64,000 bases of DNA, taken from the NCBI GenBank assembly GCA_016710275.1, contig JADJXS010000001.1, positions 3,410,001 to 3,474,000 of the forward strand, written 5' to 3'. Below, piece after piece: positions 36,618 through 44,643 of this stretch; the stretch's first letter is position 1, and the number at the start of each line of letters is the position of its first letter. The DNA comes from Phycisphaerales bacterium. GTDB taxonomy: Bacteria; Planctomycetota; Phycisphaerae; UBA1845; Fen-1342. The position numbers and the translations under genes are program-made. The notes below the pieces were generated by a model, which was not told where the DNA came from, did no database searches, and saw nothing but the letters and a program-made list of their open reading frames with translations.

Positions 36618-38203
36618 GCCGGGTCGGGACGGAAGCGAACATGCCCACCGCAGCGCCGCGCGAGTCGATCGCAATCATTGACTTCGGCAGTCAATATTCG
36701 CAGTTGATTGCGCGCCGGGTGCGCGAGAATCACGTCTTCTGCGAGATTTTTCCGCCGTCCATTCGGGCGGAGCAGTTGCGCGAGCGCGGCGTGCGGGGCA
36801 TCATTCTGACCGGCGGGCCGATGAGCACCTACGACGGCGCCGCCCCGCAGGCGGATCCGGCCATTTTTTCACTCGGTGTCCCGGTGCTGGGCATCTGCTA
36901 CGGCATGCAGCTTACCTGCCAGGCGCTGGGCGGCAGTGTGGCCGCGACCGCCACGCGCGAATACGGCCGCGTGCGTCTGCACGTCTCGCGCGCCGAGTCC
37001 ATTCTGGCGCACCTGCCCGCGGAGACATCCGTCTGGATGAGCCACGGCGATTGTGTCACGCGCATCCCCGACGATTTCATCCCGTTGGCGCGAACCGAGA
37101 ACTGCCCCGTCGCTGCCGTTCGTCATCGCGACCGCCCGCTCTTCGGCGTGCAGTTCCACCCCGAGGTCACGCACACGCCGCTCGGCTCGCAGTTGCTGCG
37201 CAACTTCGCGTACGAGATTTGCGGCTGCCGCGGAGACTGGAGCACCGGCAACATCATCGCCGATGCCGTGGAGCGCGTCCGCGCTCAGGTCGGGCCGGAG
37301 GCGCGGGTCATCTGCGGGCTGTCGGGCGGCGTGGACAGCAGCGTCACCGCCGCCCTGCTGCAACGCGCCATCGGCGATCGACTGGTCTGCATCTACGTGG
37401 ACAACGGCCTGATGCGCCGCGGCGAGAACGACCTCGTCGATGCGACGTTTCGCGGCCACTTCGGCGTCAACCTGCGAATCGCCGACGCCGGCGAGCGCTT
37501 TCTGTCCGCGCTGGCCGGCGTCACCGACCCGCAGCAGAAACGGCGGATCATCGGCCGCGAGTTTATCGAGGTCTTCCGCGACGAGGCCCGGCGCATCGAC
37601 GGCGCCCGCTTTCTGGCGCAGGGGACGATCTACCCGGACGTGATTGAATCCGGCCACGGCCCCGGCGGCGTCACCGCCGCGATCAAGGCCCATCACAATG
37701 TCGGCGGGCTGCCGGCGGAACTGGGCTTTGAGCTGGTCGAGCCGCTGCGGAACCTGTTCAAGGACGAGGTTCGCCAGATCGGCGAGGCGCTCGGTCTGCA
37801 TGAGGACATGGTCTGGCGGCATCCGTTTCCCGGGCCGGGGCTGGCCGTTCGCATCATGGGGGAGATCACCCCGCAGCGCCTCGAACTGCTCCGCGCGGCC
37901 GACGAAATCCTGCTGGAGGAGATCGCGGCGCGCGGCTGGTATCGCAAGATCGCGCAGGCCTTCGCCGTGCTCGTGCCGGTGGCCAGCGTCGGCGTCATGG
38001 GCGACGGCCGCTCCTACGAGGGACAGTCGCTGATTGTCCTGCGGATGGTGGAAACCAGCGACTTCATGACCGCCGACTGGGTCCGCATCGATCACGAGCT
38101 GCTGGCCGCGGTCAGCAACCGCATCATCAACGAAGTCCGCGGCGTCAATCGCGTCGCCTATGACGTGTCGAGCAAGCCGCCGAGTACGATCGAGTGGCAG
38201 TAG
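36614..38203 (+). CDS. guaA: GMP synthase (glutamine-hydrolysing)
   Basis: Converts XMP to GMP using glutamine and ATP. 529 residues. The glutaminase domain has the catalytic Cys in GICYGMQ and the His/Glu of GVQFHPEVTHT. The ATP-pyrophosphatase domain carries the PP-loop SGGVDSSV. The C-terminal dimerisation domain ends RVAYDVSSKPPSTIEWQ, the family's standard ending. ATG 36614 overlaps the upstream stop (ATGA); ATG 36641 is an alternative start closer to the conserved IAIIDFGSQYSQLI. Confidence 0.97.
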   Translation: MSRVGTEANMPTAAPRESIAIIDFGSQYSQLIARRVRENHVFCEIFPPSIRAEQLRERGVRGIILTGGPMSTYDGAAPQADPAIFSLGVPVLGICYGMQLTCQALGGSVAATATREYGRVRLHVSRAESILAHLPAETSVWMSHGDCVTRIPDDFIPLARTENCPVAAVRHRDRPLFGVQFHPEVTHTPLGSQLLRNFAYEICGCRGDWSTGNIIADAVERVRAQVGPEARVICGLSGGVDSSVTAALLQRAIGDRLVCIYVDNGLMRRGENDLVDATFRGHFGVNLRIADAGERFLSALAGVTDPQQKRRIIGREFIEVFRDEARRIDGARFLAQGTIYPDVIESGHGPGGVTAAIKAHHNVGGLPAELGFELVEPLRNLFKDEVRQIGEALGLHEDMVWRHPFPGPGLAVRIMGEITPQRLELLRAADEILLEEIAARGWYRKIAQAFAVLVPVASVGVMGDGRSYEGQSLIVLRMVETSDFMTADWVRIDHELLAAVSNRIINEVRGVNRVAYDVSSKPPSTIEWQ

Positions 38204-38318
38204 TCGCCGACGCGGCCGCAGCGACGGCCGTCGCGATCCGGGTTTCGCGCCCCGTGTCCTGAGTCTCGCGCGCCGCCGCCCCCGTGGTGGTCGCGCGCCT
38301 GGGTTGGAGGTTCGCCCG

Positions 38319-39452
38319 TTGTCATCGTCCGCCGCATCTCAGCCGTCCGCATCAACCGCCTGGAAACCCTCCACCGTCTCCGCGCTCAAACTTCCGGCGG
38401 ATGAGTCGCCGAAGCGCTATCTGGTGACGGGCGGCGCCGGATTTCTGGGCATCAACCTGGTCCGCTACCTGCTGGCCCGCGGGCACGAGGTCACGTCGCT
38501 CGATATCGAGCCGTTTGATTATCCCGACTGCCGCAGCCGCATCCGCGAGGTGCGCGGCGACATCCGCGATGCGGCCGCCGTGCGTGACGCGCTGCACGAC
38601 GTGCAGATCACCGTGCACTGCGCCGCCGCGCTGCCGCTCTACAAGCCGCGCGACATCTACACGACCGACGTGGACGGCACGCGCACGGTGATGGAGGCGG
38701 CCCACGCCGCCGGCTGCGAGCGGGCCGTGCATGTTTCCTCCACCGCCGTGTACGGCATTCCCGATCATCATCCGCTGCTGGAAACCGACCGCCTGCACGG
38801 CGTCGGCCCCTACGGCGAGGCCAAGGTGCAGGCGGAGCAGGTCTGCGTCGAGCTGCGGAAGCGCACCGGGATGTGCATCCCGATCATCCGGCCCAAGAGC
38901 TTCATCGGCCCGGAGCGGCTCGGCGTCTTCGCGCTGTTTTATGACTGGGCCAAGGACGGCAAGAACTTCCCGATGATCGGCTCTGGGCGCAATCGCTACC
39001 AGTTGCTCGACGTCGAGGATCTGTGTGACGCGATTTATCTCTGCTGCGCGCTAGAACCGCAGCGAGTGAACGACGTGTTCAACATCGGCGCAGCCGAGTT
39101 CCTGACGATGCGCGAGGACTACCAGGCGGTGCTCGACGAGGCCGGCTTCGGCCGGCGGATCATCGGATTCCCCGCCGCACCGATGATCTGGACGCTGCGC
39201 CTGCTGGAGCTGCTGCGGATGTCGCCGCTGTACAAATGGGTGTATGAGACGGCGTCGAAGGACTCATTCGTGTCGATCGACAAGGCGCGCGAGCAGCTCG
39301 GCTATGCGCCGAAGTTCAGCAATCGCGATGCGCTGGTGCGGAATTTCCGCTGGTACATGGAGAACCTGCCGAAGTTCGCGGCGGCCAGCGGCGTGTCGCA
39401 TCGCGTGCCGTGGAAACAGGGCTGCCTGAAGCTGGTGAAGGTGTTTTTCTGA
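38319..39452 (+). CDS. NAD-dependent epimerase/dehydratase (extended SDR)
   Basis: 377 residues. TTG 38319 is chosen because GGAGG lies 9 nt upstream. The Rossmann motif TGGAGFLGINLVRYL is at about residue 30, HCAAALPLYKP is the usual SDR segment, and the catalytic S-T...YGEAK triad follows (VSSTAVYG, PYGEAKVQAEQ). Late segments (DVFNIGAAEFLTMRED) fit sugar-nucleotide epimerases acting on UDP- or GDP-sugars. The substrate is not determinable. It is the last host gene before the tRNA that carries the island. Confidence 0.88.
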   Translation: MSSSAASQPSASTAWKPSTVSALKLPADESPKRYLVTGGAGFLGINLVRYLLARGHEVTSLDIEPFDYPDCRSRIREVRGDIRDAAAVRDALHDVQITVHCAAALPLYKPRDIYTTDVDGTRTVMEAAHAAGCERAVHVSSTAVYGIPDHHPLLETDRLHGVGPYGEAKVQAEQVCVELRKRTGMCIPIIRPKSFIGPERLGVFALFYDWAKDGKNFPMIGSGRNRYQLLDVEDLCDAIYLCCALEPQRVNDVFNIGAAEFLTMREDYQAVLDEAGFGRRIIGFPAAPMIWTLRLLELLRMSPLYKWVYETASKDSFVSIDKAREQLGYAPKFSNRDALVRNFRWYMENLPKFAAASGVSHRVPWKQGCLKLVKVFF

Positions 39453-39460
39453 TGTGCGCC

Positions 39461-39580
39461 ACCGCAAGCCGACGCGCTGCGCAGCGGGCCGACGCGCGGT
39501 GCAGCGGGCCGACGCGCGGTGCAGCGAGCCGAAGCGCGACACAGCGAACCGGCGCGCGGTGCAGCGGGCCGATAGTCCGG
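39461..39580. repeat. Six 20-bp tandem repeats
   Basis: Units begin every 20 bases from 39461. The two best copies, 39481-39500 and 39501-39520, read GCAGCGGGCCGACGCGCGGT. The flanking units differ at a few positions. The array lies between the epimerase gene and the tRNA and is not coding. Confidence 0.85.
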
Positions 39581-39635
39581 AGTCGAAGGCCAGATGCGCA
39601 GCGTGCCGGGGTTCATCCGCTGGGGGGCGCACAAC

Positions 39636-39708
39636 GGGCCAGTAGCCCAACGGCAGAGGCAGGGGTCTTAAAAACCCCCCAGTGCGGGTTCGAATCCCGC
39701 CTGGCCCG
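39636..39708 (+). tRNA. tRNA with UAA anticodon (Leu by codon), class I shape; island attachment gene
   Basis: A complete cloverleaf: acceptor GGGCCAG/CTGGCCC, TA at 8-9, and a D-arm with GG in the loop. The anticodon stem GGGGT/ACCCC has loop CTTAAAA (U33, anticodon TAA); the variable loop is 5 nt and the T-arm GCGGG-TTCGAAT-CCCGC. By anticodon it reads UUA (Leu). Leu tRNAs normally have a long variable arm and A73; this one has a 5-nt variable loop and G73, so its charging identity is doubtful. CCA is not encoded. Its 3' 22 bases belong to the island's attachment core. Confidence 0.8.
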
Positions 39709-40909
39709 ATTCCAGAGTTGCGCCCATGCGCTCCAGTGCCGTTTCATTCGTGAATTTACGTGGTTTTCGAACATCGTCGATCTTGCCGTGCGCGTCGGTT
39801 CGCGTCAATTCCGCCGCTTGCTGCAGCGCTTTGTGCAGCGCTGCAAAGTCGTCCCCATTCACTTGCCAATAGTGCTCCGCCGCCGTCTTTGCACTGTGGC
39901 CCAGGACTTGGGCGGCTACCGAAGCCGGCGCGAGTCGGACTAGATCGGTCGCGAACGAGCTTCGCAGGTTCTGGGTGATTCTCGGCCAGCGAGCCAGCCC
40001 CGGCACCCTGTCAATCGCCCGCTCAATCGCTCGCTGCAAAACGGGGAGCCTTCGGGGATTTGCGATAACCCGTTCGGCACCCTCCGGGGAACGCTCGTGC
40101 GCGGTAAGCAACTCGTCGAATAGCTGGGGCACAATCGGCACAGTGCGGCTGCGCCGGGTTTTCAGAGCGAAGACACGCATCGTAGCCGAGTGAAAGTCAA
40201 CGTCCTGCCAGCGCAACGCATTGGCTTCGCTGGGGAGCCGCAATCCCGCCCAGCGTCCCAGCATGAACGTCAGTCGCACCTCACCCGTGAGTTCCGCGGC
40301 CACCGCCTCCGCCGTCACGCGGTCGATGTAGCGCATCCGCTCGGGATTACCGCGCGCACCGGTCTTTACGTGCGCGAACGGATTGGACCCGAGGATGTGC
40401 GAACGGACGGCGACGGCGAAGAGGTGCTTCACGATCTTCGCGCGCTTCTTCGCCGTTTCGACGGCCAGACTGCGCGTCCGAAGAAACGCCACGAATGCGT
40501 CCGCGTCCGCCGGCGTAATCGTCGCCAGTCTCCGATCCGCGCCGAAGTGCGATACGGCATCGAAGATCGCCATCCTGAATTGCTGGCGCGTTCCCGCGCT
40601 CCAGTCCGTCCGCGTTCGCTCGTAGTCATCCGCGAATGGCCGCAGCGCCGCCAGGCGGCGCGGCTCGCACAAGCCCACACGGGCAATTCGCTCATGCAGG
40701 ACGTTGCCCACGCTTGCTGCCAGCCATGCGGCCGTCTCCCGCGGCGGAGAGCCGCCCCCGATGCTGGCGTCGATCAGCCGCTCGATGTGCGCCTGCATCG
40801 CCGCAGCGTCCTTGACCGTCACCGGGCCGAGCGTGATCGTCCGCCGCTCGCCGTCGCGGTCGATGAATTGGATTTTGAACGAGTCGCCGTGCCTGTAGAG
40901 CGTGGCCAT
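39668..40909 (-). CDS. int: Tyrosine-type site-specific integrase
   Basis: 413 residues in the integrated form. The catalytic domain has R224 (WAGLRLPSEANALRW), K250, R316 in TQNLRSSFAT, H338 in VLGHSAKTA and Y347 in EHYWQV. The usual His of the HxxR box is Gln313. The N-terminal arm-binding and core-binding domains (about 1-160) are charged and helical. The last 14 codons run through the attachment core, and the stop codon lies within the tRNA anticodon loop, antisense. When the att cores are joined, the frame would continue for 101 further codons (55836-55531), giving 509 residues. It starts just downstream of the XRE gene. Confidence 0.93.
   Translation of the reverse strand: MATLYRHGDSFKIQFIDRDGERRTITLGPVTVKDAAAMQAHIERLIDASIGGGSPPRETAAWLAASVGNVLHERIARVGLCEPRRLAALRPFADDYERTRTDWSAGTRQQFRMAIFDAVSHFGADRRLATITPADADAFVAFLRTRSLAVETAKKRAKIVKHLFAVAVRSHILGSNPFAHVKTGARGNPERMRYIDRVTAEAVAAELTGEVRLTFMLGRWAGLRLPSEANALRWQDVDFHSATMRVFALKTRRSRTVPIVPQLFDELLTAHERSPEGAERVIANPRRLPVLQRAIERAIDRVPGLARWPRITQNLRSSFATDLVRLAPASVAAQVLGHSAKTAAEHYWQVNGDDFAALHKALQQAAELTRTDAHGKIDDVRKPRKFTNETALERMGATLESGQAGFEPALGGF
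39687..39710. repeat. attL core of the integrated island
   Basis: A 24-bp sequence spanning the T-arm and acceptor end of the tRNA gene (starting GGTTCGAATCCCGCC) recurs exactly at 55838-55861. The sequences diverge on both sides. It also lies inside the 3' end of the integrase gene. Confidence 0.93.
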
Positions 40910-40912
40910 GTC

Positions 40913-41128
40913 TCAGTCCTTCGCCTTGACCCTGGATTTCGCCGGCCGCACCTCCAGGTCGAGCGTCGAGAACAACTTGTCCGCCTTGTCCGATGCGATG
41001 TCGCGCTCACCAGCGAAGAACGCCTGGAGCGTCCGCTCGGCAACGCCGGACTCCCGCGCCAGCCGATAACAGGACCAGCCTCTCCGCCGCGCTTCAGCCA
41101 CGATGATTTCCCGAATTGTGCACGCCAT
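40913..41128 (-). CDS. XRE-family HTH regulator
   Basis: 71 residues from ATG 41128. A Cro/CI-type helix-turn-helix is visible: IREIIVAEARRRGWSCYRLARESGVAERTLQAFFAGERDIASDKADKLFSTLD, with the recognition helix in AERTLQAFF. It ends 3 nt before the integrase start, so the two are co-transcribed. It probably controls integrase or island gene expression. Confidence 0.85.
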   Translation of the reverse strand: MACTIREIIVAEARRRGWSCYRLARESGVAERTLQAFFAGERDIASDKADKLFSTLDLEVRPAKSRVKAKD

Positions 41129-41179
41129 GCGGCCACTTTACCGCCGCATGCGGCGCTATGCAAGCCCGTCGCAGAAAAT

Positions 41180-43336
41180 TCACCCGGCACGGTTAGGCCG
41201 CCCATGCGCGAACCGCAATTCCCCAAGGGGGCCATTGCTGCCATCGGCGGGGGATTCCGCCCCCGGCATCTGCGCCTCTTCGTGCGTCGGAGGCAGCAGA
41301 CCGAAGGAGCTCACGCCATTGGAACGCGGTTGAGCCTGGGCCACTTCGGTGGTCGATTGCCGTTCGCCGTCGAGCGCCCACACCCACCCGCCTTCAAACC
41401 CGCGCTTGCGCGGTCGAATCTGCGCGAGCCTCCTGGCGCGTTTGATCGTAGCCCCTGAGAAACCCGCCTCGGCCGCGGCCGCGAACACTTCCTTGGCGTC
41501 CCTCGGTCCGTCGGCCAGGAGCTCCCGTAGCCACTCCGCTGCCGCGTCCACTTCGACACTCGGCCGCCTTGACCTGACCGGTGCGACCCCGTCGTCGGCG
41601 CGTGTTGTCACAGGCTCCCGTGACCATTTCACAATGGCCGAATCGCCAGCGGACTCCACCGAGAACGCCAGGCCCGTCCGATCGTTGCCGAGGTTGTTCT
41701 TCATCGGCAGGAACAGCCGTCGTGTTCCACCCGCATCATCCTGGTCCGGGGTCACCACGTATGCCGCCCGCGCCGCGGCGACAAACGCGATACTGCCTAT
41801 GGATCGGTGGATTGCCGGACCCTCGCCTTTGCGAAGGTGCGTGATCGCCACGATCGCAACATCGCAATCCGCTGCCAGAGCACCCAGGGGGGCGAGTACG
41901 CCACGCACCTCTGCATTGCTGTGCGAATCTGTGGCCCCGAGGTAGGCGCTGATGGGATCAATGATGACGAGTCGGCAGCCGGGAGTCTCCACGATCGCCT
42001 CGCGCAGGGTCGCCAGGTCCGCCGAGAAATCGAAGTGGGCGTCGGTCCCGTCCTGGCGCACGACTGCGGTCAGCACATTGATCCGCGATGCGTCCGCTCC
42101 CGCCGCATCCAAACGCGGGCGGAGCGTATCGCCTGGATCATCCTCCGCCGAAAGCAACACGACGGAGCTTCGGTCGTGCATATTCTCAGCGCCATCAGGC
42201 CACGGCTTGCCCGCCGAGAGCCGCGCCGCCAAATCGAGCGCCAAGAGCGACTTTCCCAGACCGGGATCCCCGGACAGCATGGTCAACTTCCCCAGCGCGA
42301 TCCGGCCGGGCCAAAGCCAGCGCACCGGCGATGACCGAACATCTGCCAAGCAGAGGAGCTTCGCGCGACCTTCGCTTCCGTCACCGCGAGTTGGGGGAAT
42401 AGCGGCCCAGTCGAAGGTCGAAATTCGCGCGAGTAGTTCGGTTCGCAGTTCAACCGGCTTGACGGCCGCGCGGGCGCCAATCCAGTCTGCGACATCGCCG
42501 CCGGTTCCATGCTCAGTGACACGGAGGCGTCCGCTGATGACCGAGGGCGGCGAAAGCGCCGCGAGGGCGGAGGACACGTCGCGAATGTACTCTTCGCCCG
42601 CGGCATCGAAATCCGGACAGAGAACGACTTTCCGACCGGCGAGCGCGCTCCAGTCCGACTTGTCTGCCGCTTTGGCGCCGCCGGCGGACGTGACCGCAAC
42701 GAGACCAAGGCCCGCAAGGGCGTCAGCGCAGCGCTCACCCTCCACAATGAACACCGGCTCGGTCGAGGGCGCCGCCAGTAGCTCCCGCAGGCGGTAGAGC
42801 GGGCGCGGCGCCTGGATCGCCCCGATGCGCCATCGGCCGCTGGCATCTCTTGAAACCGGGCGAATCTCCCGCTTTCGTCCGTCGGCGTGGTTCCAGCGCA
42901 CAACGATTCCGGCCGGCTCCCCGGTTGCGCCGTAGTACTCCCATCGGTCAGCGGGAGCACCACCGTACTTTCGCCCCAGCACTGCAATCGCGTCATCGGC
43001 TGTCGCAAACCGGCATCGTTCCCGCTGTCGCGCCTGGCGAGGCGTTGCGACGCCTGTTGAGGAGCTCTGCGGCGCTCGTGGACCGCGGGGCGGGTCAGCA
43101 CTCGGACGGCCGTTCGGGAACAACTCCGACATGGTCATTCGCAACGCCGCGACGATCTCCTGCACACTGCAACCGGCGTGGCAATGCAGCAGCACGCGCC
43201 CATCGTCCCCGGCGCTCACAGACAGGGAGGCGCGCTGGTCATCATGTGCCGGACACTCCGCGGACCACCGGCCTTGGCCGGACCGCGGCGGGCTTCCAAG
43301 CCGGTGGAGCACCCTGTGAATCGGGTGGGTGCTCAT
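41180..43336 (-). CDS. Primase/helicase fusion (CHC2 zinc finger, TOPRIM, RecA-like ATPase)
   Basis: 718 residues. The N-terminus has a primase-type zinc finger (CPAHDDQRASLSV...LHCHAGC). A TOPRIM domain follows with EGERCADALAG and the acidic pair in LCPDFDAAGEEY. The C-terminal half is an AAA_25/RepA-type hexameric helicase with Walker A SGDPGLGKS, Walker B RLVIIDPISAYLG and AIVAITHLRKG. Such proteins start replication of plasmids, satellites and phage-derived islands. Its ATG overlaps the stop of the upstream HTH gene, so they are coupled. The extreme C-terminus is a winged-helix-like segment plus a disordered tail. Confidence 0.9.
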   Translation of the reverse strand: MSTHPIHRVLHRLGSPPRSGQGRWSAECPAHDDQRASLSVSAGDDGRVLLHCHAGCSVQEIVAALRMTMSELFPNGRPSADPPRGPRAPQSSSTGVATPRQARQRERCRFATADDAIAVLGRKYGGAPADRWEYYGATGEPAGIVVRWNHADGRKREIRPVSRDASGRWRIGAIQAPRPLYRLRELLAAPSTEPVFIVEGERCADALAGLGLVAVTSAGGAKAADKSDWSALAGRKVVLCPDFDAAGEEYIRDVSSALAALSPPSVISGRLRVTEHGTGGDVADWIGARAAVKPVELRTELLARISTFDWAAIPPTRGDGSEGRAKLLCLADVRSSPVRWLWPGRIALGKLTMLSGDPGLGKSLLALDLAARLSAGKPWPDGAENMHDRSSVVLLSAEDDPGDTLRPRLDAAGADASRINVLTAVVRQDGTDAHFDFSADLATLREAIVETPGCRLVIIDPISAYLGATDSHSNAEVRGVLAPLGALAADCDVAIVAITHLRKGEGPAIHRSIGSIAFVAAARAAYVVTPDQDDAGGTRRLFLPMKNNLGNDRTGLAFSVESAGDSAIVKWSREPVTTRADDGVAPVRSRRPSVEVDAAAEWLRELLADGPRDAKEVFAAAAEAGFSGATIKRARRLAQIRPRKRGFEGGWVWALDGERQSTTEVAQAQPRSNGVSSFGLLPPTHEEAQMPGAESPADGSNGPLGELRFAHGRPNRAG

Positions 43337-43527
43337 CGCGTGGCTCCGCCCGGCGTGCCGCGGTGCCGGTTGATGTAGGCGTTGAGGTCATCGGGGTGAA
43401 TGCGCACCGAGCGCCCGATCCGGACGACCCGCAGGTCCCCCCGGGAGATGAGCGATTGCACGGTGCGCGTTGACAGGCTGAGCAAGGTTGCCGCGGTTCG
43501 GACGGTCAGAAGCTGGGTCGTGTTCAT
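43333..43527 (-). CDS. Excisionase/AlpA-type helix-turn-helix protein
   Basis: 64 residues; ATG 43527 has GGAGG 6 nt upstream. It is a MerR-like HTH_17 domain: LLTVRTAATLLSLSTRTVQSLISRGDLRVVRIGRSVRIHPDDLNAYINRH. Proteins of this kind act as excisionases or as activators of island integrase genes. Its TGA overlaps the ATG of the primase gene. A perfect inverted repeat lies 80-165 nt upstream. Confidence 0.88.
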   Translation of the reverse strand: MNTTQLLTVRTAATLLSLSTRTVQSLISRGDLRVVRIGRSVRIHPDDLNAYINRHRGTPGGATR

Positions 43528-43610
43528 GCGAGCCTCCATGTCGGTCGATCTTCCGATCGCCGTTCATGGAGCACTTTCGCACGAGGTTCGGACGGAAATA
43601 TTCGGACGTC

Positions 43611-43690
43611 GAATTTGTCCGGCGCGCCGAACGAAAATGGCCTGAATTGCAGGGAAACGCAGCGACCTCCCTGGCGCGCCGGACAAATTC
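43611..43690. repeat. 18-bp perfect inverted repeat upstream of the excisionase gene
   Basis: GAATTTGTCCGGCGCGCC (43611-43628) and its exact reverse complement (43673-43690) are separated by 44 nt. TTCGGACG occurs at 43587 and 43601 beside it and again within the HTH gene near 43498. The right arm touches the stop codon of the upstream gene. It could be an operator, a replication origin element or a terminator without a T-run. Confidence 0.75.
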
Positions 43691-44616
43691 TAGGGGATTG
43701 ACGGCTCCGCGCCGTTCGCCTGTCGCTCCCGCTTCTCCCGGTTCCGATTGCGATCCACGATCAGGCTAACTTTTCTTTCGGATTCTCCAACCTCCCTCGC
43801 AAGATCCTCGTACTTTGCATATTCGCCTGATTTCCAGAGTTGGTATATCTTCTCCTCGCCGTGTGTGTACTTCCTGGGCGCTCCGCGCCTCTTCGTTGGA
43901 CGCTCCAGTGGGTCACTCTTTTGCCCCAGGCTGGAGGTAATCTCCTCAAGCCACCTCCTGAGATGGGGAAGATTCGACTGAAAGGTGCCTGCAACGCCTG
44001 ACGCCCGCGGCTCACCCGTCTCCGCACAGTGACACCTCCAGAGCTGCTCGTAAGGGACTACTGACCGCCCCGGATTCCGTCGAGCCTTTGCGACCTCGTC
44101 TGGGTGATACTCCCACGGGTTGATGCGCTCATCACCGTCGCAGAGTGCGTCGTGGATGGCGGCGAGTGCGGCGTACTTGGCGGCCCGCGAAACCGGATGC
44201 CACGGCACCGGGAGCGGCATGGTTTCATCCGGCACCGCTTTCGCACTGAGATCCGGCGGAAACCACCCGCTGAGCAGCTCGCAGGAACGGTCAAATTCCC
44301 CCGGAGAGCGGTGCCGTCGAAAAACCTCGAACACCCAGCCCGGCTCTGGTGGACCACCGGCCTCGTCTCGCAGTCTCTCATTGGACTGGATCTTGATGCA
44401 GTGTTCCGTGCGACGCCGTTCATAGTCTCTGACGCGACGTCGATTCGCGACAATCTCTCTGTCCCATGCGCGGACACACTTCTTCCAACGTTCCCTCGCA
44501 CCGTCGCGCCGCAACAGCACTGCCACCCTGTCGGCGATTTCCTGGAGTTCGGCGCGCGTCGCTGGCGGACCATTCGGGAGCGCGAAACTGATCGCAATCT
44601 CATAGGGAGTCGGCAT
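43690..44616 (-). CDS. Unknown island protein with C-terminal HTH
   Basis: 308 residues, not recognised as a family. The first 90 residues are helical and very basic (WDREIVANRRRVRDYERRR). The middle has a tryptophan-rich stretch (PGWVFEVFRRHRSPGEFD, LLSGWFPPDLS). The C-terminus carries a resolvase-like HTH: RRGAPRKYTHGEEKIYQLWKSGEY and LAREVGESERKVSLIVDR. It lies 27 nt behind hsdR and upstream of the excisionase. A DNA-binding role is plausible; nothing more can be claimed. Confidence 0.7.
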   Translation of the reverse strand: MPTPYEIAISFALPNGPPATRAELQEIADRVAVLLRRDGARERWKKCVRAWDREIVANRRRVRDYERRRTEHCIKIQSNERLRDEAGGPPEPGWVFEVFRRHRSPGEFDRSCELLSGWFPPDLSAKAVPDETMPLPVPWHPVSRAAKYAALAAIHDALCDGDERINPWEYHPDEVAKARRNPGRSVVPYEQLWRCHCAETGEPRASGVAGTFQSNLPHLRRWLEEITSSLGQKSDPLERPTKRRGAPRKYTHGEEKIYQLWKSGEYAKYEDLAREVGESERKVSLIVDRNRNREKRERQANGAEPSIP

Positions 44617-44643
44617 TCAGGAATCCTCCAATTCCCCCAACTC

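Noticed and set aside
39461..39580. CRISPR array next to the tRNA
   Set aside because: The 20-bp units are directly adjacent with no spacers, and no cas genes are present.
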